Below are positions 44,627 through 53,310 of a stretch of 64,000 nt of DNA, one piece after another (the stretch's first letter is position 1; the number at the start of each line of letters is the position of its first letter). Under the pieces are notes generated by a model. That model had not been told where the DNA came from. It made no database searches and saw only the letters and a program-made list of their open reading frames with translations. Made by a program: the position numbers and the translations under genes. Origin of the DNA: Deltaproteobacteria bacterium (GTDB lineage: Bacteria > Myxococcota_A > UBA9160 > PR03); contig JAPSFT010000023.1 in assembly GCA_035063765.1 (NCBI GenBank), positions 1-64,000 of the forward strand, given 5' to 3'.

Positions 44627-45250
44627 GTGTCGGGTGCAATCGGAGGGGTATGCGCACTCCCGGTGCGCGCAGCGGCCCAGATGGGCTTCCTGGCGCGTGC
44701 CGCCCACGTCTGGCACGCGACGGTGTTCGCGCACGCGGAGGCCGTCGCCGCGAGCCTGCCCTCGCTTCCCGATCGCACGTCGATCCTGGCGCTCACGGCC
44801 GACGGCGGGGCGCTCCTCGACCTGGTGCTCGCGCGCAACCCGTACTTGCGCCCGCTCGATCCCGAGATCGTGCTCGCCGAGGACGCCGTCCCCGGAGCGC
44901 CGCAGCCCGACGTGGTGCTGCTCTCCGACGTCCTGCACCACCTGGCCCCGGAAGCGCGCGAAGGCTACCTGCGGCGCGTCCAGGAGCGCGCGGCGCCCGA
45001 GGCGCTCTTCATCGTGAAGGAGTTCGCGCCCGGCGGCCTGCGCGCCGGCCTCGGCTGGATCACGGATCGTGCGCTCTCGCGCGGCACGGTGCGCTTCCTG
45101 AACCCGCCCGAGCTGCGCACGCTCGCCGCCCGCGCGCTGCCGGGGCTCTCCGCCTTCTGGACCCCGCTCTACGACCGTGAGCCGCCCAACTACTGCATGC
45201 TCTTCCGCAAGCTCCGCCTCGACCTCATGGCGGAGGGGCTCGGCGCCTAG
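44627..45250 (+). CDS. Methyltransferase-like protein with degenerate SAM motif
   Basis: This 207-residue protein resembles the C-terminal half of class I SAM methyltransferases: DVVLLSDVLHHLAPEAREGYLRRV, ALFIVKEFAPGG, and TVRFLNPPELRTLAA. Where motif I (Gly-rich) should be, it has SILALTADGGALLDLVLARN, which lacks the usual acidic-Gly-x-Gly. GTG 44627 is chosen for its leaderless context; ATG 44681 is an alternative. Catalysis is doubtful, and it may bind lipids or act as a partner protein. The preceding 168 bp after the diiron gene hold no gene. Confidence 0.6.
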   Translation: MSGAIGGVCALPVRAAAQMGFLARAAHVWHATVFAHAEAVAASLPSLPDRTSILALTADGGALLDLVLARNPYLRPLDPEIVLAEDAVPGAPQPDVVLLSDVLHHLAPEAREGYLRRVQERAAPEALFIVKEFAPGGLRAGLGWITDRALSRGTVRFLNPPELRTLAARALPGLSAFWTPLYDREPPNYCMLFRKLRLDLMAEGLGA

Positions 45251-45290
45251 GCCTGACTCGGGCGAGCGAGGCTCGTCGGGCGGACGCGGG

Positions 45291-46001
45291 TCATCGGGCG
45301 GCGGCGGTGCGATCGGCGAGCACCAGCGCAGCGTCGCTGCGGACCCGGCCAGCCGGGATCGAGGCATCGCCCGCGAGCAGGCGCGCGAGCGCGTCGCGCT
45401 TCTCGGCGCCCGTCACGACCCACAGGATGCGGCGCGCGCGGGCCAGCGCCGGGAAGGTGAGCGTCACGCGCCGGTGTCCCTGGTAGGGCACGGCGGTGAA
45501 GGCGACGTCGGCAGCGCGGGCGTCGAGCACCGGGTCGCCGGGCACGAGCGAGGCGGTGTGGCCGTCGGCGCCGAGCCCGAGGTGGACGAGGTCGAGCACC
45601 GGCGGCCGCCCGCAGACGGCCTCGAGCGTGCGTGCATAGGCGGCGGCCGCGGCGGCGAGGTCGCCGTCGTCGCGGCAGGCGCCGACCGCCATCGGGTGGG
45701 CATGGCCGGGCGGAAGCGGCGCATGGGAGAGCAGCGCGTCCTCGAGCGGCGCCCAGTTGCGGGCCGGGTCGCCGTCGGGCGCCACGCGCTCGTCGACCTG
45801 GAAGACGTGCATCGCGCGCCAGGGCACCTCGGGCGTCTCGGCGAGCCAGGCCAGCATGCGCCAGGGCGTACGCCCCCCGCTCACCGCAAGGCCGAAGCGG
45901 CCGCGCGCGCGGAAGGCGTCGCGGGCCGCGCCGGCGATCTCGCCCGCGCCGCGCTGCGCCACCGCCTCCTCGTCGTCGAGCACCTCGAGGCGCAGGCTCA
46001 C
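45291..46001 (-). CDS. pgl: 6-phosphogluconolactonase
   Basis: This 236-residue protein of the DevB-type family has the motifs [32 protein letters not shown] and [15 protein letters not shown] with the conserved GxDGH-type active site. It hydrolyses 6-phosphogluconolactone in the oxidative pentose phosphate or Entner-Doudoroff pathway. Its GTG start overlaps the zwf stop (GTGA), so it is coupled to the preceding step. Confidence 0.93.
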   Translation of the reverse strand: MSLRLEVLDDEEAVAQRGAGEIAGAARDAFRARGRFGLAVSGGRTPWRMLAWLAETPEVPWRAMHVFQVDERVAPDGDPARNWAPLEDALLSHAPLPPGHAHPMAVGACRDDGDLAAAAAAYARTLEAVCGRPPVLDLVHLGLGADGHTASLVPGDPVLDARAADVAFTAVPYQGHRRVTLTFPALARARRILWVVTGAEKRDALARLLAGDASIPAGRVRSDAALVLADRTAAAR

Positions 46002-47395
46002 GGGCCCTCGCCGCGCGGCGGCCCGGGCTCGTCCCAGCCGCCCACCGGCGCGGCGAGCGCGTCGGCCTGCGGCGGGCCCCACGAGCCGGGCTCGTAGGGA
46101 TGCACCGGCCCCGGCTCGCGGAGCAGCGGGTCGACGATGCGCCAGCACTCCTCCACCTCGTCCTCGCGCGCAAAGAGCGTGGGATCGCCGTCGATCGCGT
46201 CGTCGAGGAGCCGCTCGTAGGCCGCGGCCGTGACGCCACGGCTCGGGCAGACCGAGAGCTCCACCGACTCGCCGCGCATCCCCTCACCCGGCCCGAGGGT
46301 GCGCGCGCCGAGCGCGATCTCGGCCTCGCCGCCGAGCCGGAAGCGCAGGTAGTTGGGCTCGCGGCCCTGCTCGAGCGCGACGCCCCCGAAGACCTGCTGC
46401 GGCGGCCGGTGCAGCGACACGCGCACCTCCGTGGCGGTCACGGGCAGCGACTTCCCGGTCCGGATCAGGAAGGGCACGCCGGCCCAGCGCCAGGAGTCGA
46501 TGTGGAGCTCGAGCGCGGCGTAGGTCTCGACCGTCGAGTCCTTCGCAACGCCCTGCTCGTCGCGGTAGCCCCGCATCTGGCCGCGCACGAGCCGCGCCGG
46601 CTCCGCCGAGCGCATCGAGCGGAAGACCTTCACCTTCTCGTCGCGGATCGCGTCGGCGCGCCCCGAGGTGGGCGGCTCGATGGCGAGCAGCGCCACCACC
46701 TGGAGCAGGTGGTTCTGGACGACGTCGCGGATCGCGCCCACCTCCTCGTAGAAGCGCCCGCGCCCCTGCACGCCGAAGCTCTCCGCCATCGTGATCTGCA
46801 CGTGCTCGACGTGCTGGCGGTTCCAGATCGGCTCCAGGAACGAGTTGGCGAAGCGGAAGTAGAGCAGGTTCAGCACCGGCTCCTTGCCGAGGAAATGGTC
46901 CACCCGGAAGATCGCGGGCTCCGGGAACCGCTCGTGCAGCGTGCGGTTCAGCGCGCGGGCGGACTCGAGGTCGCGCCCGAAGGGCTTCTCGACCACGATC
47001 CGCGCGTTCTCCACGCAGCCGGCGGCGCCGAGCCCGCGCACGACGGTCGGGAAGGCGCTCGGGGGGATTGCGAGGTAGAAGACGGGGCGCTTCGCATCTC
47101 CCAGCGCTCGACATAGCTCCGTGTAGAAAGCCGCCGTCGTGTAGTCGCCACCCACGTAGCGGAGCGCGCCGACCAGCTTCGCAAAGACCTGCTCGTCGAG
47201 CTTCCCCCCGCGCGCCTCGATGCTCCGGCGGGCGCGCTCGACGAGCCAGGAGACCTCGACCGGCTCGCGCCCGACGCAGATCAGGGGCGGCGTCCCGCGG
47301 TCGTGGGCCATGGCGTAGAGCGACGGAAAGATCTTCTTGTAGGCGAGGTCGCCGGTGGCGCCGAAGACGACCAGCGCGTCGGATCGGTCGGGCAT
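45998..47395 (-). CDS. zwf: Glucose-6-phosphate 1-dehydrogenase
   Basis: This 465-residue protein has the coenzyme motif [19 protein letters not shown] and the active-site [21 protein letters not shown] with the conserved His and Lys. GDLAYKK replaces the more usual GDLTKRK but occurs in the family. It oxidises glucose 6-phosphate to the lactone, producing NAD(P)H, which the coupled Pgl then uses. GAGG lies 8 nt before ATG 47395. It is 10 bp after the carboxylesterase gene. Confidence 0.95.
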   Translation of the reverse strand: MPDRSDALVVFGATGDLAYKKIFPSLYAMAHDRGTPPLICVGREPVEVSWLVERARRSIEARGGKLDEQVFAKLVGALRYVGGDYTTAAFYTELCRALGDAKRPVFYLAIPPSAFPTVVRGLGAAGCVENARIVVEKPFGRDLESARALNRTLHERFPEPAIFRVDHFLGKEPVLNLLYFRFANSFLEPIWNRQHVEHVQITMAESFGVQGRGRFYEEVGAIRDVVQNHLLQVVALLAIEPPTSGRADAIRDEKVKVFRSMRSAEPARLVRGQMRGYRDEQGVAKDSTVETYAALELHIDSWRWAGVPFLIRTGKSLPVTATEVRVSLHRPPQQVFGGVALEQGREPNYLRFRLGGEAEIALGARTLGPGEGMRGESVELSVCPSRGVTAAAYERLLDDAIDGDPTLFAREDEVEECWRIVDPLLREPGPVHPYEPGSWGPPQADALAAPVGGWDEPGPPRGEGP

Positions 47396-47405
47396 GGTTC
47401 GGTCC

Positions 47406-49286
47406 TCAGTGCCAGGGGAAGGCGTCGAAGGGGAAGTCGTCGCAGCCGACGCGCTCGTAGTCGGCGCGCTCGAAGCCGCGCCCGCGGGCAGCGAGCTCGT
47501 GGTAGACCCAGCAGCGCCGCTTCGGGTCCGCGAGCCGCGGGTCCGCCGCCACCGACGCGAGCACGGTCTCGACGGTCACCGGCTCCGAGCCCATGCGCAG
47601 GCCGCCGCCCGCCGCCGAGTCGAGGAGCATCGTCTTGTGCCCGCCCGGGCGGGCGTCCCAGGCGCTCCACTCCGGGAGGTCGCCGGCGAGCCCGGCACCC
47701 GGCCGGCCGCTCGCGGCGAAGTGGGCCCAGTAGGAGCGCATCGCGTCGGAGAGCCGCTCGCGCGCAGGGCGGTTCTCGGCGCGCAGCAGGAAGCGGCCGC
47801 GCGTGCCGAGGCTCCAGTGGCCGAAGACGAAGGGGATCTCGAGGCCGTGCGCGGCGCCCACGTAGGTGGCCGCGTCGAAGCCGAGCAGGCTCGGCCATTC
47901 GTGCCAGTCGAAGCGGTAGACGAAGACCTCGGGCGAGACCTGCGCCATCGCCGCGGCGGGCGCGTCGGCGCCGGTGGCCTTCCACATCGCGCTCTGCGCG
48001 TCCGCGAGGGCGAGATAGAGATCGGGGTCGCGCACGCGCGGGACGATCCCGAGCCAGCGGCGCACGTAGCGGGGGTCCGGGAACAGGAAGAGCTTGTTCT
48101 CGTCGCGGTTCGTGCCGAGGACGACCGGCACGCGGTTCCAGCCGTCGGCGCGGGTGAAGCGCGCGAGCGGGTCTCCGGCGGGCAGCACCGCACCGTCGGC
48201 GAAGACGCGGGGCATCTCGAGCAGCGGATCGCCCGCGCCGCGGTAGGCGGCCATCAGCGCGGCCGGCGTGGCGGCGCGCAGCCAGCGCGCGAGCTCGGCG
48301 GGCGGCATCCCGGAGACGAGCGCCTTCGCAGCGGTGCGGTCGGGCGCCTCCCCCGCGTCGATCGCGAGCTGCGCGGCGATCTCGTTCGAGGAGCGCGGGT
48401 GGCCGGGCTCGGGGTCGTCGCGCCAGTGCTCCGCCTCCGCCGCCGTCGCGAAGAAGGTGCCGCCGCTCTGCACGATCGCGCGCTGGAAGAGGCCGCGCGC
48501 CTGGGGCGCGAGCAGCAGCGACACGACGTTGGTGCCGCCGGCCGACTCGCCGAAGATCGTGACGCGGCCGGGATCGCCGCCGAAGGCGCCGATGTCGTCG
48601 CGCACCCACTCGAGCGCGCGCACCAGGTCGAGCGTGCCGAAGTTCCCGGAGCGCTCGGCGGGGCTCGCGTCGGCCTCGCGCAGGGCCGCGTGGCGGAACC
48701 AGCCCAAGGGCCCGAGCCGGTAGTGGAGCGTCACGACGATCACGCGCTCGCGCGCGGCCAGCGCGCCGCCGTCGTAGAAATCGGCGCGGCCGATCACGTT
48801 GCCGCCGCCGTGGATCCACACCAGGACCGGGAGCCGCTCCGCGCCGCGCGGCACGGCGCCCGGCGCGAGCTTCGGCGCGTACACGTTCAGGAAGAGACAG
48901 TCCTCGCTGCCCCGCAGCTCGCCGGGCGGGCCCTCGATGCCGGCGAAGGGGCTCGTGTACTGCACGCAGGGCGAGCCGAAGGCCAGCGTCTCGCGCACCC
49001 CGCTCCAGGGCTCCGCGGCCTGCGGCGCCCGCCAGCGGCGCTCGCCGACCGGCGGCACCGCGTAGGGGATGCCGAGCCAGACGTGGCTCCCGTAGCGGCC
49101 GACGCGGCCCACCACCTCACCCGCGGGCGGGCTGCGGCGCGAGGCCGGGTCCGCGGCGGCGGCCGCTGCGGGCGGCGGCTCCTCCCCGCCCCCCGCGAGC
49201 GTGCGCAACGCGATCCACGCTCCGCCGAGCAGGGCGAGGGCGAGCGCGGCCGAGATCCCGAGCGTGCGGCCGGTCGTCGTCGCCAT
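47406..49286 (-). CDS. Type B carboxylesterase
   Basis: This 626-residue protein has an N-terminal membrane or signal segment (about 8-28), then a type B carboxylesterase domain: [26 protein letters not shown], the oxyanion IHGGGNVIG, and the nucleophile GESAGGTN. The catalytic acid and histidine regions follow, and the C-terminus has extra cysteines. It should hydrolyse carboxylic esters at the cell surface. ATG 49286 has GGAGGAG upstream. It is followed 10 bp later by zwf and may share a message with the two genes upstream. Confidence 0.9.
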   Translation of the reverse strand: MATTTGRTLGISAALALALLGGAWIALRTLAGGGEEPPPAAAAAADPASRRSPPAGEVVGRVGRYGSHVWLGIPYAVPPVGERRWRAPQAAEPWSGVRETLAFGSPCVQYTSPFAGIEGPPGELRGSEDCLFLNVYAPKLAPGAVPRGAERLPVLVWIHGGGNVIGRADFYDGGALAARERVIVVTLHYRLGPLGWFRHAALREADASPAERSGNFGTLDLVRALEWVRDDIGAFGGDPGRVTIFGESAGGTNVVSLLLAPQARGLFQRAIVQSGGTFFATAAEAEHWRDDPEPGHPRSSNEIAAQLAIDAGEAPDRTAAKALVSGMPPAELARWLRAATPAALMAAYRGAGDPLLEMPRVFADGAVLPAGDPLARFTRADGWNRVPVVLGTNRDENKLFLFPDPRYVRRWLGIVPRVRDPDLYLALADAQSAMWKATGADAPAAAMAQVSPEVFVYRFDWHEWPSLLGFDAATYVGAAHGLEIPFVFGHWSLGTRGRFLLRAENRPARERLSDAMRSYWAHFAASGRPGAGLAGDLPEWSAWDARPGGHKTMLLDSAAGGGLRMGSEPVTVETVLASVAADPRLADPKRRCWVYHELAARGRGFERADYERVGCDDFPFDAFPWH

Positions 49287-49311
49287 CGCTCCTCCTCCGC
49301 GGCGCGGATCC

Positions 49312-49503
49312 CTAGCCTGGATGGCGCTCGCCCGCGTCCCTCGCGAAGGCGAGCAGGAACTCCGCGTCGCGCGGCGAGAGGTCGAAGCGGCGCGCCGCTT
49401 CGTCGGCAAGCGCGGCCGGCCGCGCCTCCGGCGCCTCGCGGCGCCGATCCGCCAGCCAGCGGATCGCCCGCTCGAGCGTGGCGCTGCGCTCGCGCTCGCT
49501 CAC
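49312..49503 (-). CDS. Small helical protein (63 residues), unknown
   Basis: This 63-residue protein is all-helical and charged (ATLERAIRWLADRRREAPEA, then ARRFDLSPRDAEFLLAFARD). Its GTG start overlaps the lipoprotein stop (GTGA), and the carboxylesterase gene starts 25 bp later. The clean frame and overlap support expression. I do not recognise a family. The helices with an RFDLSPRDAEFLL stretch look like a small helix-turn-helix-type fold, but this is a guess. Confidence 0.55.
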   Translation of the reverse strand: MSERERSATLERAIRWLADRRREAPEARPAALADEAARRFDLSPRDAEFLLAFARDAGERHPG

Positions 49504-50096
49504 GGGATCAGCTTCTCCCGGCGCAGCTCGTCGACCGACACCCGCACGACCCCGCCGATCAGGTCCTCGACCGACGAGGGGTTGATCGTCTCGCTGCGGG
49601 CGGCCCACACGAGGCGGGCATCGGAGACCGTGTAGGCGGCCGCCTCGACCTGCACGAACTGATCGGTCGTGAGATAGCCGGGCTCCCAGACCCTCGGACC
49701 CGCCCAGCCCCAGTAGCCCCACAGGGTCCCGTAGCTGGTGGGCGGCACCCAGCGCTCGCGATCCTCCACCGAGGCGAGCCGGAAGACGACGGCGCCGTCG
49801 ACGCCGGCCGCCTCGAGCCGCGCGCGGGCGCGCTCGCGGTCGCGCAGCTCCTCGTCCGGGATCAGGGTGTAGCCGGCGATGCCCTGCGCGGGCCCCACGG
49901 CGCGCACGAACTCGTCCTCGGCGAGCCGCCGCACGGTCGGATCGGCGGTCAACGCGATGCCCACGACCTTGCGGAACTGGAGCGAGCCGAGCGCCGGGTC
50001 CCGCCAGGTGGAGGTGAGCTTCGTCGAAGCGCACCCGATCGCCAGGACGGCGAGCAGCAGGGCAGGGCAGGACAGCCGTAGCGTGACGCGAAGCAT
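49500..50096 (-). CDS. DUF4136-like lipoprotein
   Basis: This 198-residue protein has a lipoprotein signal (LLLAVLAIGC, Cys at residue 22). The mature protein begins STKLTSTWRDPALGSLQFRKVV, like other small envelope lipoproteins of the DUF4136 type, and has a Trp/Tyr-rich central segment (YGTLWGYWGWAG). GGAGG lies upstream of ATG 50096, with TATGGT further up. It heads a possible five-gene run ending with pgl. Confidence 0.75.
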   Translation of the reverse strand: MLRVTLRLSCPALLLAVLAIGCASTKLTSTWRDPALGSLQFRKVVGIALTADPTVRRLAEDEFVRAVGPAQGIAGYTLIPDEELRDRERARARLEAAGVDGAVVFRLASVEDRERWVPPTSYGTLWGYWGWAGPRVWEPGYLTTDQFVQVEAAAYTVSDARLVWAARSETINPSSVEDLIGGVVRVSVDELRREKLIP

Positions 50097-50261
50097 CCGG
50101 GGGCCTCCGTGGGTGCAGCGAGACCATAGCGTCGCATGCAGGTGTGCCTGCGACGGGGCGCACCGGGGACGCGCCGCCAGGGGCGCGCCGGCGCGACCCC
50201 GGCCGGGCGCGGGCGCACCGGAGGAGTTGGCCCGGACGACGCGGCGGCGGCTCCGAGCGGC

Positions 50262-50831
50262 CTACGCGTGCCGGGCGAGCAGCTCGCGCAGGCCCACCAC
50301 GCGCTCGCCGAGGAGCCGGCGCGTGCGGAACAGGCTGATCTTCACCGCCTGGCGCGACTTTCCCACCTGGTCGGCGATCGCCGCCACGTCGGTGGCGCCA
50401 GCGAGCGCGAGCTCGAAGATCACGCGATGCGCCTCGCCGATCTCGCTGCCCAGCACGTCGGTGCAGCGCGCGAGCACGCGCACGGCCTCGACGTGACGGT
50501 CGACCGGCGAGCCTTCGTCGGGCCGCACGCCGTCCTGGTGCCTCTCGAGCGAGACCGCCCGGCGGCTCGAGCGGCGGCGGCGGTTGCAGACCTCGTGGAA
50601 GGTGATGCCGAGGATCCAGGTGCCGAGCGTCGAGCGACCCTCGAAGCCCCGGATCGAGCGCGCCACCTCGACGAACACGTCCTGGCAGACGTCCTCGGCC
50701 TCGTCGGCATCGCGCAGCCGCCGCAGCGCGAAGGCGTAGACGCGCCGCGCGTACTGCTCGTAGACCTCGCCGAACGCCTCGCGGTCACCCGCCTGCATCC
50801 GCTCCACCAGGCCCCGGTCCTCGGGTTGCAT
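50262..50831 (-). CDS. ECF-type sigma-70 factor
   Basis: This 189-residue protein has region 2 (AFGEVYEQYARRVYAFALRR, then DADEAEDVCQDVFVEVAR) and a C-terminal region 4 helix-turn-helix (DVAAIADQVGKSRQAVKISLFRTRRLLGE). Spacing matches extracytoplasmic-function sigma factors. The start at ATG 50831 puts region 2 at the N-terminus. No anti-sigma factor gene is next to it, which is unusual for ECF families. The regulon is unknown; nearby envelope genes are candidates. Confidence 0.92.
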   Translation of the reverse strand: MQPEDRGLVERMQAGDREAFGEVYEQYARRVYAFALRRLRDADEAEDVCQDVFVEVARSIRGFEGRSTLGTWILGITFHEVCNRRRRSSRRAVSLERHQDGVRPDEGSPVDRHVEAVRVLARCTDVLGSEIGEAHRVIFELALAGATDVAAIADQVGKSRQAVKISLFRTRRLLGERVVGLRELLARHA

Positions 50832-51054
50832 CACGGCCCGCCTCCTTCGCGGCGTACAGCATCGCTCGGCGGTCGAGGCGGGCGCTGTGAGGTCGGTCAC
50901 AGCCGGGGCAGCTCGGGGCGTGCGCAGGTGGGCCGGCAGGGGGGTCTCCTGGTGGTGGCGGGCGCCGGACTGGGCAGGCGGTCGGGCGAGAGGCCGATGA
51001 TAGAGCTCGTGCCGCACTGCGTCTCGAAGCCGCGAGCCCATGACGGCGTCCTGC

Positions 51055-51074
51055 TGTCCCCGGAATCAGGGACA
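51055..51074 (-). terminator. Hairpin downstream of the L,D-transpeptidase gene
   Basis: TGTCCC (51055-51060) and GGGACA (51069-51074) form a 6-bp stem with an 8-nt loop, about 35 nt past the stop of the minus-strand L,D-transpeptidase gene. There is no T-run, so it may be a dispersed repeat or a Rho-assisted stop. The rest of the 277-bp gap 50832-51108 shows no gene. Confidence 0.3.
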
Positions 51075-51108
51075 TCCCGGCGCAGACCCGCACCCGCGCC
51101 CCTCCGGC

Positions 51109-51735
51109 TCAGGGCTCGATGCGGACGGGCGTGCCCGGCGGTGCGAGCCGTTCGAGCCGCTCGACGTCGCCGTCGCTGAGCGCGATGCAGCCCTCCGTCC
51201 AGTCGAGATCGCCCTCTCCCCGCCAGCGTTTCCCCTCGCCGTGGAACCCGAGGTGCCCGCCGAGGGCGGTCGTCTGGGGTGGTAGCCGGCCGGCGCGGTG
51301 GGCGGCGACGATGGCGTCGCGCTCGGCGCGGTCGATCCGGGCCTCGGCGAGCGCGCGCTCGGCGTCGGCGGGCGCGGGGTAGTCGATCGGGAGGAAGCGG
51401 TGGAAGCGGCTCGGGCGCGCCGGGCCGGCGATGCGGTACTCGCCCTCGGGCATGCGCTGGTCGCCCTTCGCGCGCTTCGGGCCCGGTGCGCGCGCGAGGG
51501 CCACGGGCAGGCGCAGCTCGCCCCCGCCCGCGCAGGCCGCGACGAGCACGCGCGCCGCCTTGCTCACGACGATGCGTTCGATGCGCTCGCAGGGGAGCGG
51601 GATGGGTGCCCGGGCCTCGGGCGCCGGCGGGGCGGGCGGTGGCGCGGGGGCCGGCCGCGCGCAGGCGCCGGTCCAGGCGGCCGCGCCCGCGGCCAGGGCG
51701 AGCGCCATCCGACGCCAGGGTCGCGCGCGAAGCAT
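51109..51735 (-). CDS. YkuD-domain L,D-transpeptidase, YafK-like
   Basis: This 208-residue protein has an N-terminal signal or lipoprotein-type segment (WTGAC, Cys at about 25) and a YkuD catalytic domain. KRAKGDQRMPEGEYRIAG leads to HLGFHG and the active-site DWTEGCIALSD, where the Cys is the nucleophile. This short form resembles YafK/DpaA-type enzymes, which in E. coli release Lpp from peptidoglycan, but assignment within the family is tentative. It is divergent from a second L,D-transpeptidase gene just 26 bp away, and TAGCCT lies 8 nt before ATG 51735. Confidence 0.8.
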   Translation of the reverse strand: MLRARPWRRMALALAAGAAAWTGACARPAPAPPPAPPAPEARAPIPLPCERIERIVVSKAARVLVAACAGGGELRLPVALARAPGPKRAKGDQRMPEGEYRIAGPARPSRFHRFLPIDYPAPADAERALAEARIDRAERDAIVAAHRAGRLPPQTTALGGHLGFHGEGKRWRGEGDLDWTEGCIALSDGDVERLERLAPPGTPVRIEP

Positions 51736-51761
51736 GGGAGCGGAGGCTATACGATCCCGCG
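51736..51761. promoter_or_regulatory. 26-bp divergent region with two abutting leaderless promoters
   Basis: The 26 bp between the two transpeptidase starts hold TAGCCT on the minus strand (51744-51749, 8 nt before ATG 51735) and TACGAT on the plus strand (51750-51755, 6 nt before ATG 51762). The hexamers touch end to end. Each -35 must then lie inside the opposite gene. Confidence 0.5.
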
Positions 51762-52640
51762 ATGTCGCGGCCCGTGCTCGCGCTGCTCCTGCCCTGCACG
51801 CTGGCGCTGTGCGCGCCGCTGCCGCCCGCGCCACGCCCCGATCTCGCGAAGATCCCCCCGCTCGTGGGCGCGCCGAGCAGCGACCTCGTCGAGCCGGGCG
51901 ACACGCTCCTCGACGTGGCCTACCGCCACCGGCTCGGCTTCGACCGCGTGGCGCGCCTCAACCCGGAGGTCCACCACTGGATCCCGGAGCCCGGCACCGT
52001 CGTGCAGCTCCCGACCGAGCACGTGCTGCCCGACGCGCCGCACGAGGGGCTCGTCGTGAACGTCCCGGAGATGCAGCTCTACGACTACACGGCCGGGCCG
52101 GAGCCGGAGGTCTTCGCGATCGCGATCGGCGACCAGATGGACCCCTCGCTCGTGGGCGCGTTCCGGATCGGGCGCAAGCGCGAGCACCCCACCTGGACCG
52201 TGCCCGCCTCGATCCGCGCCGAGAAGCCCGAGCTGCCGGCCGTGGTGCCGCCGGGCCCCGAGAACCCCCTCGGCGACCACTGGATGACGATCGGGAGCAC
52301 GAGCTACGGGATCCACGGCACGAACAACCCGTGGTCGATCGGCCGCGAGGCCACCCACGGCTGCATCCGGCTCTACAACGACGAGGTCGCGCGCCTGTTC
52401 GCGCGCACCCGGGAGCGCACCCCCCTGCGGCTCGTCTACCAGACCGTGAAGATCGGCCAGCGCGACGGCACGATCTACGTGGAGGCGCACCCCGACCTCT
52501 ACGGCCGCGAGCCCGACGCGCTGGCGAGCGCGTACCAGCGCCTCCATGCGCTCGGTCTCGCCGACTCCGTCGATCCGCTGCGCGTGCGCCGGGCGGTCGA
52601 GGAGGCGCGCGGGATCCCGGTCGCCGTGGGACGCCTGTAG
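51762..52640 (+). CDS. LysM plus YkuD L,D-transpeptidase, ErfK/YbiS/YcfS-like
   Basis: This 292-residue protein has a signal peptide (about 1-22), a LysM-type segment (DTLLDVAYRHRLGFDRVARLNP, about 46-68) and a YkuD domain with IHGTNNPWSIGREATHGCIRLYND, where the Cys is the nucleophile. This layout matches E. coli LdtA/B/C, which attach Lpp to peptidoglycan. The long C-terminal helical tail is also like that group. A small Lpp-like lipoprotein gene sits 18 bp downstream, convergent. Confidence 0.9.
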   Translation: MSRPVLALLLPCTLALCAPLPPAPRPDLAKIPPLVGAPSSDLVEPGDTLLDVAYRHRLGFDRVARLNPEVHHWIPEPGTVVQLPTEHVLPDAPHEGLVVNVPEMQLYDYTAGPEPEVFAIAIGDQMDPSLVGAFRIGRKREHPTWTVPASIRAEKPELPAVVPPGPENPLGDHWMTIGSTSYGIHGTNNPWSIGREATHGCIRLYNDEVARLFARTRERTPLRLVYQTVKIGQRDGTIYVEAHPDLYGREPDALASAYQRLHALGLADSVDPLRVRRAVEEARGIPVAVGRL

Positions 52641-52658
52641 GCGGCCCCTCCCCCGACC

Positions 52659-52922
52659 CTACTTCGAGACGCCCTTGCGGAAGATCGCCTCGGAGGTGCG
52701 GGCGGCGTCGTCGGCACGGTCGGCGGCGCGCTCGGCCGCGGCCTGGGCGGCCTCGGCGCCGCTGACGGCGCGCTCGGCCGTCGCGCTCACCTCGTCGAGG
52801 CGCTGCTCGAGCGTGCTCACGCGTTGCTCGAGGTCCCGGACGCTGCCGCGCGTCGCGCAGCCCCCGAGCAGCGCGAGTGCCACGACGGCGCCGAGCGCCA
52901 CGCGGACGGTCGATCGGTCCAT
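52659..52922 (-). CDS. Lpp/OprI-like alanine-zipper lipoprotein with C-terminal lysine
   Basis: This 87-residue protein has a lipoprotein signal (VALALLGGC, Cys22), then a single heptad-rich helix (VRDLEQRVSTLEQRLDEV, then an Ala-rich AEAAQAAAERAADRADDAAR stretch) and ends IFRKGVSK. The layout and the terminal Lys match Lpp and OprI, whose last Lys is joined to peptidoglycan by L,D-transpeptidases. GGAGGAGG precedes ATG 52922. The neighbouring YbiS-like enzyme makes a tether role likely. Lpp is mostly described in Gammaproteobacteria. Confidence 0.75.
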   Translation of the reverse strand: MDRSTVRVALGAVVALALLGGCATRGSVRDLEQRVSTLEQRLDEVSATAERAVSGAEAAQAAAERAADRADDAARTSEAIFRKGVSK

Positions 52923-52949
52923 GCCTCCTCCTTCACGGATCCGCGACCC

Positions 52950-53276
52950 TCAGTTGTCGAAGCCGGGCAGCTCGCCGGGGGTCGCGGGCGACTCGATCAC
53001 GCCGAGCGACGCGCCACCGCGGCCGCCGCCGCAGGTGAAGGTGTCGCACGAGAAGCGGTCGAAGGCGGGCGGGCCCGGCGCGTAGAGGACGCCCGGCGGA
53101 GCCGGCGCAGCCACGTCGTTCGGCGTGAAGCGGTCCGCGACCGCCGGCAGCGCCGGGCCGGCGCTCACCGCGGGGGGCTCCGGCGTCCAGGCAGGCACCT
53201 CGATCTCGTCCGCACGGGCGCTCGTCGCGATCGCGAACGCCACCACGATGCCGGCGATCCAGCTCGTCTTCCGCAT
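52950..53276 (-). CDS. Small secreted protein, unknown
   Basis: This 108-residue protein has a signal peptide (about 1-22, ending SARA). The mature part is Pro/Ala-rich with a short CDTFTCGGGRGG motif near residue 78. I do not recognise a family. It lies 34 bp downstream of the TPR/beta-barrel gene and 27 bp upstream of the Lpp-like gene on the same strand, so it probably belongs to their operon. GGAGAG precedes ATG 53276. Confidence 0.6.
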   Translation of the reverse strand: MRKTSWIAGIVVAFAIATSARADEIEVPAWTPEPPAVSAGPALPAVADRFTPNDVAAPAPPGVLYAPGPPAFDRFSCDTFTCGGGRGGASLGVIESPATPGELPGFDN

Positions 53277-53310
53277 GTCCAGCTCTCCTTCTCCCGACCA
53301 GCCCGCAACC

